A stretch of 64,000 nucleotides of DNA from Mrakia gelida. Lineage: Eukaryota; Basidiomycota; Tremellomycetes; Cystofilobasidiales; Mrakiaceae. Shown here one piece after another: positions 21,947-32,536 of this stretch. The stretch spans positions 682,001 to 746,000 of the forward strand of contig BRON01000019.1 of the NCBI GenBank assembly GCA_024345305.1. Direction: 5' to 3'. Made by a program: the position numbers and the translations under genes. The number at the start of each line of letters is the position of its first letter. The first letter of the stretch is position 1. The notes under the pieces were generated by a model. That model was not told the DNA's origin, ran no database searches, and was given only the letters and a program-made list of their open reading frames with translations.

Positions 21947-23960
21947 ATGGCTCCCTCCTCGACCTCGTCCTTCGTCGAGCTCGACGCGAACGACATCCCT
22001 CCCGCTGCCGCTTCCACCATCTTCCTCCCAGCCGTCGTAGCAGACTGGATCTCGTCCGTCGCGATGGGCATTCTTCTCGTGCAGGTCAGTCCTCTCCCAG
22101 GAGCTCTGTCTCAGTCGAGGAAAAATCGAGGAGAAAAGAGGTTTGAAAGGAAGAAGAAGAATGGAAGGTCGAGCGAGATAAGCTGAGGGCTGATCGAGAC
22201 CTTCTTTTTCCTCCGAATTAATTCTCCTCGCTCCTCGCCCTCTGCTTCGTGGACGTCAGGTTATGAGCTATCATCGCAAGTATAGGAAGACGGATCCACG
22301 ATGGACGAAACTGGCAGTCTACGCGCTATTAGCAGGGAACCTCATGATGTTCGGAGCGAACTTCTCGAAGGCGATCAAGATCAGAGCTCTTCACGTTGGA
22401 GAGTTTGTCCCTTTCCCTTCTCTCTTTCGCTCTTTGACGTTAGCTGACACTCATCTCTTTATCTCGCAGCTTCGATTACTACCTCAACTTCCACAACCGA
22501 GCCGAGGATCTGGTCGTCTTCATCCTGTTCGCGTCGCTTTCTCCCGCTCTCTCTCCCTCCCGTTCTCGTTCACGATTCGCATCCGAGGTCTCACTCGACT
22601 TCATTTTCCCCCGTTCTTCCTCTTTTCCGACGTCCAGAACTCCCATCCTCATCTCTGGTTCTCAGTCCTTCATGATCACTCGATCCTGGCTGTTCGCTCG
22701 CTGCCTTCAAGACGGCGCGTCGGTCAGGCGATGGAGGATCGCTGCTTTCGTCACCAAGGTCTGCCTCTTGACCTCAACGACAGCGCTGGGACTCTCTCTC
22801 GGTCCCTTACTCTGGACGCAGTACACCGCGTAGTAAGTAGAAGCATGTATAATCTGGGGAAGAGGGACAGCACGACGAATCGAAGGGTTCGACGCGACAC
22901 GAGCTGACTTTCATCCCTCCTCATTTGCTCGACCGTCTCTCTAGCGCACCAACTGGAGAGATCAACAACATAGTATTCGTCGGGAAGGTCGCCGTTCCAA
23001 CCATCTACTGCCTCTACCTCATCATCAGTGTGATCCTGGACATCTTGATCGCGGTTCGTCGTTCGCGTTTCATTTCGCCTTCTTCTCTCGCTTCGCTTCC
23101 TCTCTCCATGGGTGACGTTCGGTTCACTCCATTTCTTTAGATCACCCTAACATACGATCTTCACCGAGCCAAGGTCCGAACCCTTCTTTAGCTTCGATCC
23201 TTCCTCCTTGCTCGTCATTCGCGTCTAGTGCTGACCTCGTTGGTGCTTCGTTGTTTTCCTCTCACCAGCAAACGGGCCAAGAAAACTCGCGTTCAGTTCT
23301 AGGAGCGATCATCCGAGTCACAGTGGCGAATGGAGCTATCCTCGCTGTGATTCAATCGGTCGCGCTGGTACTGTATTTCTGCAGTGAGTGCGATCTCGTT
23401 TTGCACGACGCGTCGTTTCTCTATCGCTTTGCGCTTCGGTACCCTCGCTTCGTCTCGTTCTCTTCCTCTGACTGACTGACTAAACCCCGTCATCATCTAA
23501 CCCTATCCTCAGGTACTACAGGGTCAGTTCTCTCTCCCTCTCTCCCTCAACCTCGAGTCTTCGTCTCGCTGACCATCTTTTCCCTTTCGTTTCTCTCTCC
23601 ACGTTCCGCTCTCGATATCAAAGCTGGGGAGACGCAACAGGCTACACAACCTCTCGTATCGCCAGCATAACCGTCATGACCTCCATCCTTCGACCCCGCG
23701 AAGCCTACCGTCAACAACTCCAGCTGGAAGCAGAACGAGACGAATCCCTCGGTCGCCCTGCTCTGAGTTATCTCTCGGAAACCACCCCTCAGTCGATCAT
23801 CTGCCCGTGCTGTCAAGTTGCTACGGTATCGAGCTCGAGAGGATGGTCGAAGGCGTTGGAGGAGGGGACGGAGATACGGGAGGAGGAGGTGGATGTTGGG
23901 GAGGCAGAGGGTGATCGGTTGGAGGTTGGGTTTACGAGTCCGAGGAAGATGGAGGGCTAG
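21947..23960 (+). CDS. multi-spanning membrane protein, possibly DUF6534-type
   Basis: Nine exons (21947-22084, 22260-22402, 22470-22532, 22638-22832, 22945-23053, 23141-23173, 23269-23383, 23513-23522, 23624-23960) give 380 residues. Hydrophobic segments: around VVADWISSVAMGILLV, LAVYALLAGNLMMFGANF, DLVVFILF..., then LLTSTTALGLSLGPLLW, IVFVGKVAVPTIYCLYLIIS and GAIIRVTVANGAILAVIQSV, so about seven spans, with a charged cytosolic tail of roughly 90 residues. The order of spans and the soluble tail resemble the large basidiomycete DUF6534 family of integral membrane proteins, whose function is unknown. Exon 8 is only 10 nt. The donor after exon 3 (GTCGCT) is weak, so that boundary is the least sure. 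Confidence 0.7.
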
Positions 23961-24349
23961 GATTGGAGCGCGGTATCTTGGGTTACGAAATTTGACGAAC
24001 TGCCCCATGAGCGAGAAGGAGGGGACAAGCTCGATAAGACGAGAGGGAAGTGAGCGAAAAGAAGAAGGGACGTCGCGACTCGTGAGCAAGGACCTGACGC
24101 GACGAAACCCGTCCAGCTGGTTGATGAGCTCTCTCAGACCCGTAGCTGCCAATGAAAGATCATTCTTAGATTCGTAGAGTCAGAGATATCTGGGTCGTAA
24201 ATATCGTAAAACAGTCGAAACCGCGTCGTTCGTCGAGCTCACGCGTCGAGCTCCTCCCTCCCTCCTCCTTCACACCCTCCTCCACCCTTCTTCACCTAGC
24301 AACACCAGCAGGAACAACACTGTCCCTCCACTCCTCGTCGACCCTTCTA
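23961..24349. other. convergent intergenic region
   Basis: Between the 3' ends of the membrane protein gene and the DUF202 gene. Contains AAATATCGTAAAACAG near 24198, a candidate 3'-processing region. No gene seen. Confidence 0.35.
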
Positions 24350-25235
24350 TCACATCGACCCTCCTAGAGCTTTCGGATGAGCAACGATCAAGATCACGAT
24401 TGAGGTGACGATCCCGAGAGCGACGAGAACGAGGACGAGCGTGTCCAACCTGCAAAATGAAACAGAACCGAGTAGAATCGATCGTCAGCTCTCAACTGTA
24501 TTGCATGTCACGGCCTCGAGCATGAGGAAGAGAGGAGGTCTCACCTCGTCGCTCCGACGAATCCCATCCCGTCCCTCAACCCTTTGATCCCCTTCCAGTA
24601 GACCTTCGTTCCTGATATGAGGCTGAGGAGAGCAAGAACGGCAAAGACAACTCCGAGGGGTAAGGCGACGAGATCCTCCAGAGAGTCGGCGGTCTGTTGG
24701 GAAAAAGGGAAGGAGGAAAGGGAGGGAAGGGAGGAGGGGTGGTGAGCTCGACCGTTTCCTTCGTCCAGTCCTTCGTCGTCGTCGACCCCCCTTCTCTCCT
24801 TCGACATCACCGAGCTCGGAAGAGTGCTGGGAGCATGGAGCACGCTCCAGGTCCGTGGGGGTAGAGCAAGACCAACGAGACGAAGGAGCGAGAGAGAACT
24901 CACAGGCGAAGACAACGAGCTCGTCGGAGAGGGCAACCTGACCTTTGCTACCAGCGCCGTGCTAAGCAAGCTCAGGATCAGGGTCAGCCTTAGATAGGAG
25001 AGAGCTGTTCGTTCAGTTGCCTGTGGGGAGAGAGGGCTGGTCAGCTTACTCGTTCAGAGCTGGGAGGGAGTTGGAAGGGAGGGGAGAAGGAGGAACGTCG
25101 AGCTCAACGCACACAGTAATCTCGACATGCTCCGTTGTTCGCGATGAGAGAATCCGAGGTCTCCCATTTCCATTGAGCGGCTAAGCGAGATATGAGACTC
25201 GGTGGCGGGGAGGGAAGGAGGGGTTCGGTGGGCAT
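24350..25235 (-). CDS. DUF202-domain membrane protein
   Basis: Exons 25235-25113, 25020-24904, 24693-24545 and 24449-24350 give 162 residues. The DUF202 signature is assembled across the first intron: NNGACRDYC joined to ATERTALSYLRLTLILSL, the usual form being ...ARERTFLSWLRTSLAL. Three membrane spans follow the family pattern: LTLILSLLSTALVAK, ALPLGVVFAVLALLSLIS and LDTLVLVLVALGIVTSIVIL. DUF202 also forms the membrane part of Vtc1 and bacterial YidH, but SPX or polymerase domains are absent, so this is a stand-alone DUF202 protein of unknown role. Start chosen as the only ATG in frame with the motif. Confidence 0.8.
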
Positions 25236-25864
25236 GCTTGAAGGCGAGGGTAGGGAGTGCGGGTTGGAGGGGAGGGAGGAGGAGAGGGAGGGCGAGCACG
25301 TCAGGTCGCGCGAGCGGGGGGGTGGATTTTCTTGATTTTGGCTGAAGAAGTGGGAAGGAGAAGAGGAAGGTATGATCAGGGTCTGAGAAGAGGCGAGGTC
25401 GAACTGAGAAAAAATGCGGAAGGGTCGATCTCCTCAAAGGCCAATCTCGAGGCGAGCTCACCTCTCCTCCTTCCCCACGGACGACGAGGAGATCTCTGCT
25501 CGCGGAGCCTTTCAACTCCGATCAGCACTCTCTCCTTCGAATCACCCTCCTACTCATCTCGCGATCTACTCTCGAAGAGACCAGCCAAGCTCGAGGTTTC
25601 CATCGTGACGTCTGAGAGCATGAACGACGACCTTCCTCGTGAGCTTGATGAGCGAGATGGGGTTGATCCTTATTTACCCTCTTTCGCCCTACAACAAGTC
25701 TCATTCTTTCAGATGTCGAGAAGCAGGAGCCGAAACATCCTCTTAACGGTCCGAAGACGAAAATCTGTTTGTCCAAGGAGCTCTCGTCGCAGCGGGACGA
25801 CTCGTCGAGTTGAAGCTCACACCTGCTCTCCCTCCCTCCTCCTCCCTGTCCTTCCCTTCCCCCA
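25236..25864. other. region upstream of decayed F-box copies
   Basis: No intact gene. A short frame at 25713 (MSRSRSRNILL...) runs to a possible donor GTTGAA and could be the first exon of the following F-box relic, but it is longer than the 3-5 codon first exons of its siblings, so I do not call it. Confidence 0.35.
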
Positions 25865-26743
25865 GCCTCTCGCCCTGCCTCTCGAGATCCTTCGAAAGAT
25901 CGTCTGTCACGCATCCGATCAGGCGACTCTCGCTGTCTTATCTAGACTCAACGAGAAGACCCTTGAGACGCTGGACTCATGCTCTCCAAGAAGGTCGAGC
26001 TGAGGTCCGCGCGCGAAGACCTTGGGTGTGCTTCGAGGTGAGCTGCCCGCTCTCCTTCCCTTCTTGCTCCTCCGACTGCAGCTGACTGGTATGCGTTCAT
26101 TTCTTGACTAGCCTTCCCTCACTTCAAGTCCTCTTTCTACCCCAGTAGCAGTAGCACTCGACGTCTCCCAAATCCAAACACTCCTCATGAATTCGACCAC
26201 CACCCTTCCCTCGAACGAACGCCCTTCATCGTCAACAAGGTTGGAACCTTACCTTCTCGACTCGCCGGTCTTCGCGGTCCTCTCCCACTCCAGAAACTCG
26301 TCGTCGTTTCCGATCCCAAGGATCCCACGGTCCTCAACCTCCTCCTCCAACGCGTCTTCGTCCACCTCGATCCCGTCCACCTCCACATCCACAGCTCGAC
26401 CCTCCACCAGCCCGCCACTACCATCCTCGTCCCCGAACCTCCCAGCGGAACCTTCGATCGATGGACCTCCCTCAAATCAGTCGCACTTCGAGGCCTCCTC
26501 CCCGTCGTCGGACCTTCCCTCGACGCCTCACTCCCTCTCGTCCCTCTTCTTCGACCCGAGGCTTCCACTCCTCCCATCGAGCTCGCCATACCATACCTAC
26601 TGTTCATGGCCGCTTCGTCTCAGCGATTTGAAGTCCGAACACAGGGTCAAAACTCGTCAAGCTCGCGACCCCTTTTCCTTCTGCTCAGAGTTCGCAACGC
26701 CCACCATCGATTCGAGTCGATACCATGCACATCTCATCAGTGA
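25865..26743 (+). pseudogene. F-box-like relic with frameshift
   Basis: The F-box core starts in frame (LALPLEILRKIVCHASDQAT, then AVLSRLNEKTLE), but the expected continuation (DAGLMLSKKVELRSAREDL, matching AGPLLYEDVDIKTLERL of a sibling) is in another frame: one base appears to be missing around 25964-25968, and the original frame stops at 26003. The shifted frame joins, through GTGAGC (26038) and CCCCAG (26144), an exon with family features (TLPSRLAGLRGPLPL, HLDPVHLHI, DRWTSLKSVALRGL) ending at a TGA at 26741-26743. Its 3' end overlaps the first exon of the next copy, so the C-terminus is probably lost. Confidence 0.6.
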
Positions 26744-27004
26744 GTCGACTGTCTTACCTCCCTCTCCCGAGCACTTTCTCGAACCTGACTCTCTCGTGTA
26801 TCGTACAATCTCCAGACCCTTGCGTCGACTTTACCTTGAGACGTTCGCTCTCGGATCCTCTCTCTCGCCGATCTATCGACCCAACTCGCCTTCGCTCAAG
26901 TGTGCTACGACTTTCTCGAAGATGTCGGACCTTTCATTTACCAAGACATCACAATCTACAGAGTTCAGGATCTCGAGAAGCTCTTTTCCACGAGGACAAC
27001 CGAG
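26725..27004 (+). pseudogene. truncated F-box-like relic with nonsense codon
   Basis: Exon 1 26725-26739 (MHISS) and exon 2 26816-27004 have the family architecture, with CTGAC before the acceptor. Exon 2 reads TLASTLP-stop-DVRSRIL, then QVCYDFLEDVGPFIYQDITI, and ends at a GTGAGC donor. The stop (TGA, 26837-26839) sits exactly where siblings have the Trp of LPWDV, so a TGG to TGA change is the simplest explanation. No third exon is found before the 3' end of the convergent copy at 27239. The fragment is therefore both nonsense-mutated and truncated. Confidence 0.65.
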
Positions 27005-27238
27005 GTGAGCTCTCGTCCCCCTCGCTCCTTTCTCCCCTGCTTCCCCCCCTAACGATGAAACGCGCGTTCACACTCTCACCGTTTATGGATTGAGGCTGAG
27101 GAAAGAGTGAGCGAGACCATCTCGCGACGCGATCGATCTGCGAACGCGCTTCTCGTCCCTTCTCTCGCGATCAGGTCTAGCATCGAGGATCCAAACAGTC
27201 CATTCGTTGACACTCAGAATAAGCTACCGAATGACACT

Positions 27239-28399
27239 TCAATGACTCCAAACAACACTGCATCGAGTCCTTCTCTCCTCCTTCCCCCACTTTCGAACCG
27301 CCTCGTCAACGACCTTCTTCACCTCCTCCGACGCCACCAGTACCTCCACGAGCACGTCACCACAGTTTAACCACTTCCCCTCCTCGTCCAAAAAGACTTC
27401 TGTCGTGTCCTTGACGTGACCAGCGTCCTCGCCTCCCTCAGAGTCAAGGACGATTCGACGAAGATCGAGCGTCGCGACGACCGACCGCATCTTCTAGGTG
27501 GCCACGGCACTCCCCTCCTCCATTCTCGAAAGCAGGCGTACAGCTTCGTCCAGATCTATACTGGTTAGTCCAGACGTGCGAGTGAAGGGAGAGGTGTCGT
27601 AGGTCTTCGTGAACTTGATGTCGACCGTTCGGGACGAGTCACGGTTGGGGTTGGCGAGGGAGAGGAAGAAGAAGTAACGGAGGCAATGAAGATGGGGTAT
27701 GAGGTGCTGGTTGAAGAGTTTGACCAGGTGTAAGGCTTCGCCTCCGTTGGCGGAGACCTGAACCGAATGAACGAGGAGGTTGAGAGGGGACGACGAGCTG
27801 AGTCGCTCGGTAAGAGGAAGAGTCCAAGTCGAGGAAGGGAAGAAGGTAGCGACCTTATCCGTTACGAGAGAGGCTTGGAAGTCGGAAAATAGTCTTTTGA
27901 GACGATGGATCCCGAGGTGGAGACGAAGTCGAGAGGAGGAAGGGATGAGGGAGGGCTGACGTTCGAAGAGAGGAGGAGGAGGAGGAGAGGTTGGGAATCA
28001 GCTTCGTCGATTCTCTCGCGACAGACCTCCTCATCGTGTCGGGAAAGACCCCGCAATGCTACGAGAAAGGGGACTACTCACAGGAATGAAGAAGAGGTAG
28101 AGACGTTCGAGGGTCTTGATGTCGACGTCCTCGTAGAGGAGCGGTCCGGCGAGCTCAAGCATCCCGTACGAGACGAGGCAGAGGTTCCTGAGCGTGGATG
28201 CGTCCGACTGCTGACAGATCCCGAGGAGAACCTCCCAGGGCACGTGAAGTCGAAGGGAGGAGGATCGAAGACGTCTCTGGAAGGTGGGAGGGAGGAGGAA
28301 AAGAGAGGACAGGAGGAGGAGTCGAGGTGAGCTCGACGGGGTGCTCTTCCCTTCTGCGTCTCCTCCTCTGTGGCTCTTGAACAAGCTCACCGTCGACAT
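27239..28399 (-). pseudogene. F-box-like gene with an in-frame TAG
   Basis: Exons 28399-28391 (MST), 28276-28082 and 27955-27239. Exon 2: RLHVPWEVLLGICQQSDAST, then ELAGPLLYEDVDIKTLERL. Exon 3 carries family-like Leu-rich sequence (FNQHLIPHLHCLRYF). In the same frame TAG occurs at 27496-27494, after which the frame stays open for 84 more codons (DTTEVFLDEEGKWLNCGD, VVDEAVRKWGKEERRT) resembling the C-terminus of the sibling at 14331. No GT-AG intron removing the stop keeps frame. Possible outcomes are a protein shortened by about a quarter, readthrough, or a dying copy. Position next to two other broken copies favours decay. Confidence 0.65.
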
Positions 28400-28759
28400 G
28401 AAATCTGAATCGTAGATACGGATGAAGAAGCTGAAGAAGCTGTTGAGGGGAGCGACGAGCTGTGGAAAGGAGAGAGATGGGTAAAGGAAAGGGAGGAAGG
28501 AGGAGACGAAGGACAGAAAGAGGTCAGCTTCTCGCTTTCCTCCTCCTCCTTCGACGCCCAATGACCTCGCTCACACGAGAGGAGACATACAAGGTCTTCC
28601 TTTTGTCTCGAGGTTCTTCAAACGGATTAAAGGTGAGAGGAACGGGGCCGATGTAGTCGGAGGAAACTGTCCGAGCTCACCTCGAAATCGATCTCGTCCC
28701 TCCCTTCCCCTCCTCCTCGTTTCTCCTTCAAACCCTCAGCATCTCTGCGAACCCAAACC
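28400..28759. other. divergent promoter, F-box copy and MET8
   Basis: Upstream DNA of both flanking genes. No further feature recognised. Confidence 0.4.
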
Positions 28760-29973
28760 ATGTCCTCTCGAGTCGATGCCGTCGCTTCGACCTCTTCCGA
28801 TTCGCCATTCGAGCCCATCCAGGCAGGAACGTCGCTCATGCTCGGTGAGCTCGCCTCTCTTCTCCCATCGATCCCTTCCCTCCTTCACTTCCTCACCCTG
28901 TCTGACCTTCCCTATCTATCTTATCTTCACTTCCAATCAGCCTGGCGCCTTCTCAATCGACCTGTTCTTCTCGTCGGAGGTGGAGGAGTAGCCACAGGTC
29001 GCTTGCAGTACCTTCTCGAGGCAGGAGCCAAGGTCACCTTGATCGCACCGAGGGAGGGTCTCTCGGACGAGGTTCTATGGAGGATCGAAGGAGAGAAGAG
29101 GGCTGAAGGAGGAGGGGAGATCATCTGGAAGGATAGGGTTTGGGTCGCTGAGGAGGATGAGCCTGGTCTGGGAGGTGAGTCGTCCCTTTGTTTGAAGGGG
29201 AGGGGGAGGGAAGGAGGAGGAAATGTTGAGCTTCGACGTCGTTTCGATCCTCGACCTCTTCCTTCCCTCCTTCCCTACTTCATTCTTCGAGCGACATCTT
29301 CGAACTCCTCGCTGACATGTTACACATTCCCTCCTCCTCCTATCTTCTGCCAGACTTCGACCTCGTCCTCACCGCCATCCCAGTCGTCGCCCTCTCCCTT
29401 CACATCGCCTCCCTCTGTCGAACCCTCCACACCCCCGTCAACGCAGCCGACCTCCCCCCATCCTGCGACTTCTACTTCGGTTCTCAAGTCCGTCGAGGCC
29501 CTTTACAAATCATGGTCTCCACCTCCGGTCGAGGTCCTCGCATCGCCGCTCTCGTTCGAAAACGAATCGAAGCCTCCTTACCTCCCAACGTCGAGAACGC
29601 CATCACTCGCGTCGGACAGCTGAGATCCAAGCTGAGGGAGATCGTACCCGAGGCGGGAGGAGCGGTAGGGAAGAGGAGAATGGCGTGGATGATCGAGGTG
29701 TGCGATCTTTGGACGCTCGATGAGTTTGCAGAGATGGACGAGGAGATGATGGAGAAGGTGCTGCAGGGGTGGGAGAAGGGGGAGGTCAAGAGCTTCCAGG
29801 AGGTCAGTGGTGGGAGGAAGATTCCTTCGAGGGTGGGTGGTGCGCTGGAGAAGAAGGTTGTGGAGTGGAGGAAGGAAGGGTGGGTGGGCATGCTCGGTGG
29901 GTTTGTCGGAGGGCTGGTCGTGGGAGTTGTTGCTGCGAAGAGGTTTGGGCTGCTGGAGGGGCGAACTGGCTAG
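28760..29973 (+). CDS. MET8: siroheme synthase (precorrin-2 dehydrogenase/ferrochelatase)
   Basis: Makes sirohaem, the cofactor of sulfite and nitrite reductases, by oxidising precorrin-2 with NAD and inserting iron. Exons 28760-28844, 28941-29174 and 29354-29973 give 312 residues. Seen: the Rossmann motif RPVLLVGGGGVATGRL near residues 36-51, then TPVNAADLPPSCDFYFGSQV, which aligns with yeast VNVADKPDLCDFYFG and includes the catalytic Asp, and LQIMVSTSGRGPRIAALVRK. Unlike yeast Met8, the protein ends with a Gly-rich hydrophobic stretch (GMLGGFVGGLVVGVVAAKR), a likely C-terminal membrane anchor. Sirohaem synthesis serves sulfate assimilation. Confidence 0.93.
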
Positions 29974-30894
29974 ATATAATAAGCAGACATCAAACTTGGT
30001 TGAAAATGAAAGTGAGCTGAACTGGTGTTCGATCGGGAACGACGGGAGTTCGAACGGCAGGAATCCGAGGGAAACAGCGTCGCGTCCTCGAGACTCTCGC
30101 CCTCTCACACGTTCGGAACGTTTTTGAGTTTTCTCCCATAGTGTACTCCCAATCTTTCTCTTTACCTCAATTCTAAGCGATCATCCTTGAGAGCTGGGAA
30201 GTTAGAGCGGCAGCAGTGCGAAGAATCTCAAGGACGCGACGCGACCACTCATCTATCCCTAGATCTTGACCGATCTTAGTCTTCCCTTCGGAGAACTTCC
30301 TTGTCAAAGTCTCTTCTCTGGCGCTCAGTCTCTCCGGAGGGAACGTCGTCCTACTGTTGACCCGTCTTGACAGCAGATCTGCCTGATGGGCTCGCGACCT
30401 GGTCTACTCCGAGGTATCATCGACGCGTCTTTGCTCTGCCTCTGTGAGAGGACTCGAGCTGGAGCCCACCACCGCCTTCCATCATCTTTCTCTTCAACTC
30501 CGTGTTCCTCGAGCTCGCTGAAGACGGGAGAGACGAGGAAGGGAGGCTGTGAGAAAGACGACGAAGTTCAGGTCAGTCAAGTCGAGGAGGCATGCAGAGC
30601 TCGAAGCCGACTCGTTTCTTTCGTGCTTCGTCCCCCTTGCTCGACGAAAATCTTTCAAGAACAAACTCGGAAGGATAAAAGGGACACGCGAAGGGAGATC
30701 AGCGCGCAAGCAGACCATGAAGATCCGAGGGAGGGCAAGCCCAATCGGGCAGTTGATTCAGGATTCCAAATGAAGGCTCGGCACCCTAAAAACTTGTTGA
30801 ACGACCCTCCCTTCCCTCTTCCTCCCCTCCCTCCCAACCACATTTCTCTCATCCTCTTCTATCCACCTAACCTCAAACCAAGTCAGATCCAAAA
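29974..30894. other. intergenic, MET8 to GPI protein gene
   Basis: Nothing recognised; the plus-strand open frame from about 30386 is low-complexity and has no homologue that I know. One GACGCGTC at 30422. Confidence 0.4.
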
Positions 30895-32050
30895 ATGCTT
30901 TTCTTCCCTCGAACCCTCGTTGCTGGCCTTCTCTTCGCTTCAGCCCTCGTCTCAGCCGGTGAGTCTCCCCTCCCTCCCCTCCTTGACCTCCACCGCTCCT
31001 TCTCTTCCTTCCTTCGCTTAGAATTTTGAACTGACCCCTTCTTCTGCCTCTCTCCCACCTCTTCTCCTTCTTCTTTTCTTCTTCGGCCCATCAGCTCCCA
31101 ACGGACTCGTCCACCCCTTCTCTGGAGTCGTTCGTCGACAGAGCTCGGTCGACGACTTGACCCAGCAAATCCCTGCTTCTTGCAGCGGTCTCTGCAACTC
31201 GACCCTCACTCTCTACAACTACTGCGAGACGGGAAACGCTACCCAGTGCCTCCAGATCTGCACCACCGACTCTTTGAACTCCATGTACACCTGTGCGTCT
31301 CTCGTACTTTCTTCCGGAAGCGGAGGAGAGAGAAGCTCAAGCTGACCTCGCTTCCTTCTTTCTTCCCCCCTTTCCCACTCCTTCCTGTCACCTCATCGCC
31401 CCCCTCTTTGGTCACACTCGTCATTGTTGTGTATAGGCATCAACTGTGCTGTCGGTGAGTATCAACACATCGCCTCAGCAGAGCTTGGGAGATCAAGGGA
31501 GGACTGCCTCCCCGGCGACAGCCGAAGAGCGTGGGCTGAACGAACTTCGTCCTCTTTTCCCTCTCTTTCTTCGCAGCCAACGGAAACTTGACTATGACTG
31601 AGTATTCGAGCATCAACACCACTGTCACCACCCTCGTAAGCCTCCCTTCGTCTTCACATCACCGAGGCGCAGCCTAGAAACTGACCTCCCGCTCCCTTTC
31701 CTCCTCCCGCTCTCCCCCTCGCTCAGGTCTCGACCTGCTCCTCCGCAGGAATCTCTGGAACCCCCACTGCCTCGCTCGATCCCTTCAACGCCTCGTACGT
31801 ACCCTATCTCATTCCCTCGCATCGTCTCGCTCGACCAAAACGAGTGCGTCGACTCGATCGCGAGCTCAAGCTCACCTCCCTCTCCCTTCCCTCCCTCGTT
31901 CGCAGGGCCACCTCAACCAGCAACACCTCCACCGGAGCCGCCGCCAGTGCCTCTGCTTCCCAGGCTGGAGGAGCTGCCGGATCCAACAAAGCTCAGTTCG
32001 GAGCCGCCGCTCTCGCTGGAGCGTTCGCTATCGTCGCTCTCGCTCTCTAG
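30895..32050 (+). CDS. small secreted Cys-containing GPI-anchored protein
   Basis: Six exons (30895-30958, 31095-31292, 31437-31454, 31577-31635, 31727-31794, about 31906-32050) give 183 residues. N-terminal signal peptide MLFFPRTLVAGLLFASALVSA. The mature part has about eight Cys (for example ASCSGLCNST, YCETGNATQCLQIC, TCGINCAV, VSTCSSAG) and several N-X-S/T sites. A Ser/Thr/Ala-rich stalk (ATSTSNTSTGAAASASAS) leads to a C-terminal hydrophobic signal (GAAALAGAFAIVALAL) preceded by small residues, which fits GPI attachment. Not a CFEM protein by Cys spacing. Probably a cell-wall or plasma-membrane surface protein; function unknown. Exon 3 is only 18 nt. Confidence 0.75.
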
Positions 32051-32536
32051 ATGAGCGATGAGCATTTTCGCTTGTCTCAGGACCAGATGATGGAAGTGGG
32101 AGCAGGGAGGAGGGGTTCCTGATTTGGAGGGAGGAGCGGAGGGAAGGGAGGCTCGGGCTGTTTTTTCATCTCTTTTGATTGCTTCGACGCGCAAGACGCG
32201 CGTCGAGGGATTCACACTGTGTTTTAGTTCGTTCTGCTCTCCCTTTCTTTCTTTCTTTCCTATCTTGGGTTTTATCTGCTTCCTTTGTTTTGATTTTGTC
32301 GGGACTTCGCCTTGATTTATATGCCGTATGCTTGACCTTGCGTTGATGCAGCCGTCTCGTCGAGGAAGCCAAACTCGACGCTGCATTGGCTGCTCTGTTC
32401 GTTCTTCGAACTCGTTTGCCACGGAAGCGAGATCCAACGTCCACGGGGAAATATACTCCACACCGGTCTCGAATCTACATCCTTTCGTATCCAACCGAAA
32501 AATCTAACGAGCAACTTGGCAAGTCTTTCGATTATG
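32051..32536. other. convergent intergenic region
   Basis: Between the GPI protein gene and the T5orf172 gene. T-rich stretch around 32220-32310 on the plus strand may serve 3'-end formation. No gene recognised. Confidence 0.4.

Noticed and set aside
22530..22640. Membrane protein gene at 21947 as a pseudogene because of a weak donor (GTCGCT)
   Set aside because: The join keeps frame and membrane topology, and all downstream exons are intact, so a weak donor is more likely than inactivation.
26187..27008. Long plus-strand open frame starting MNSTTTLP
   Set aside because: It is a shifted reading of the two F-box relics: Ser/Pro-rich, no domain, while the other frames carry family motifs and matching splice signals.
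29974..30894. Search for a tRNA gene around TTCGAA motifs (30041, 45484, 50910)
   Set aside because: No pairing T-arm, acceptor stem or B-box/A-box spacing could be assembled by eye.
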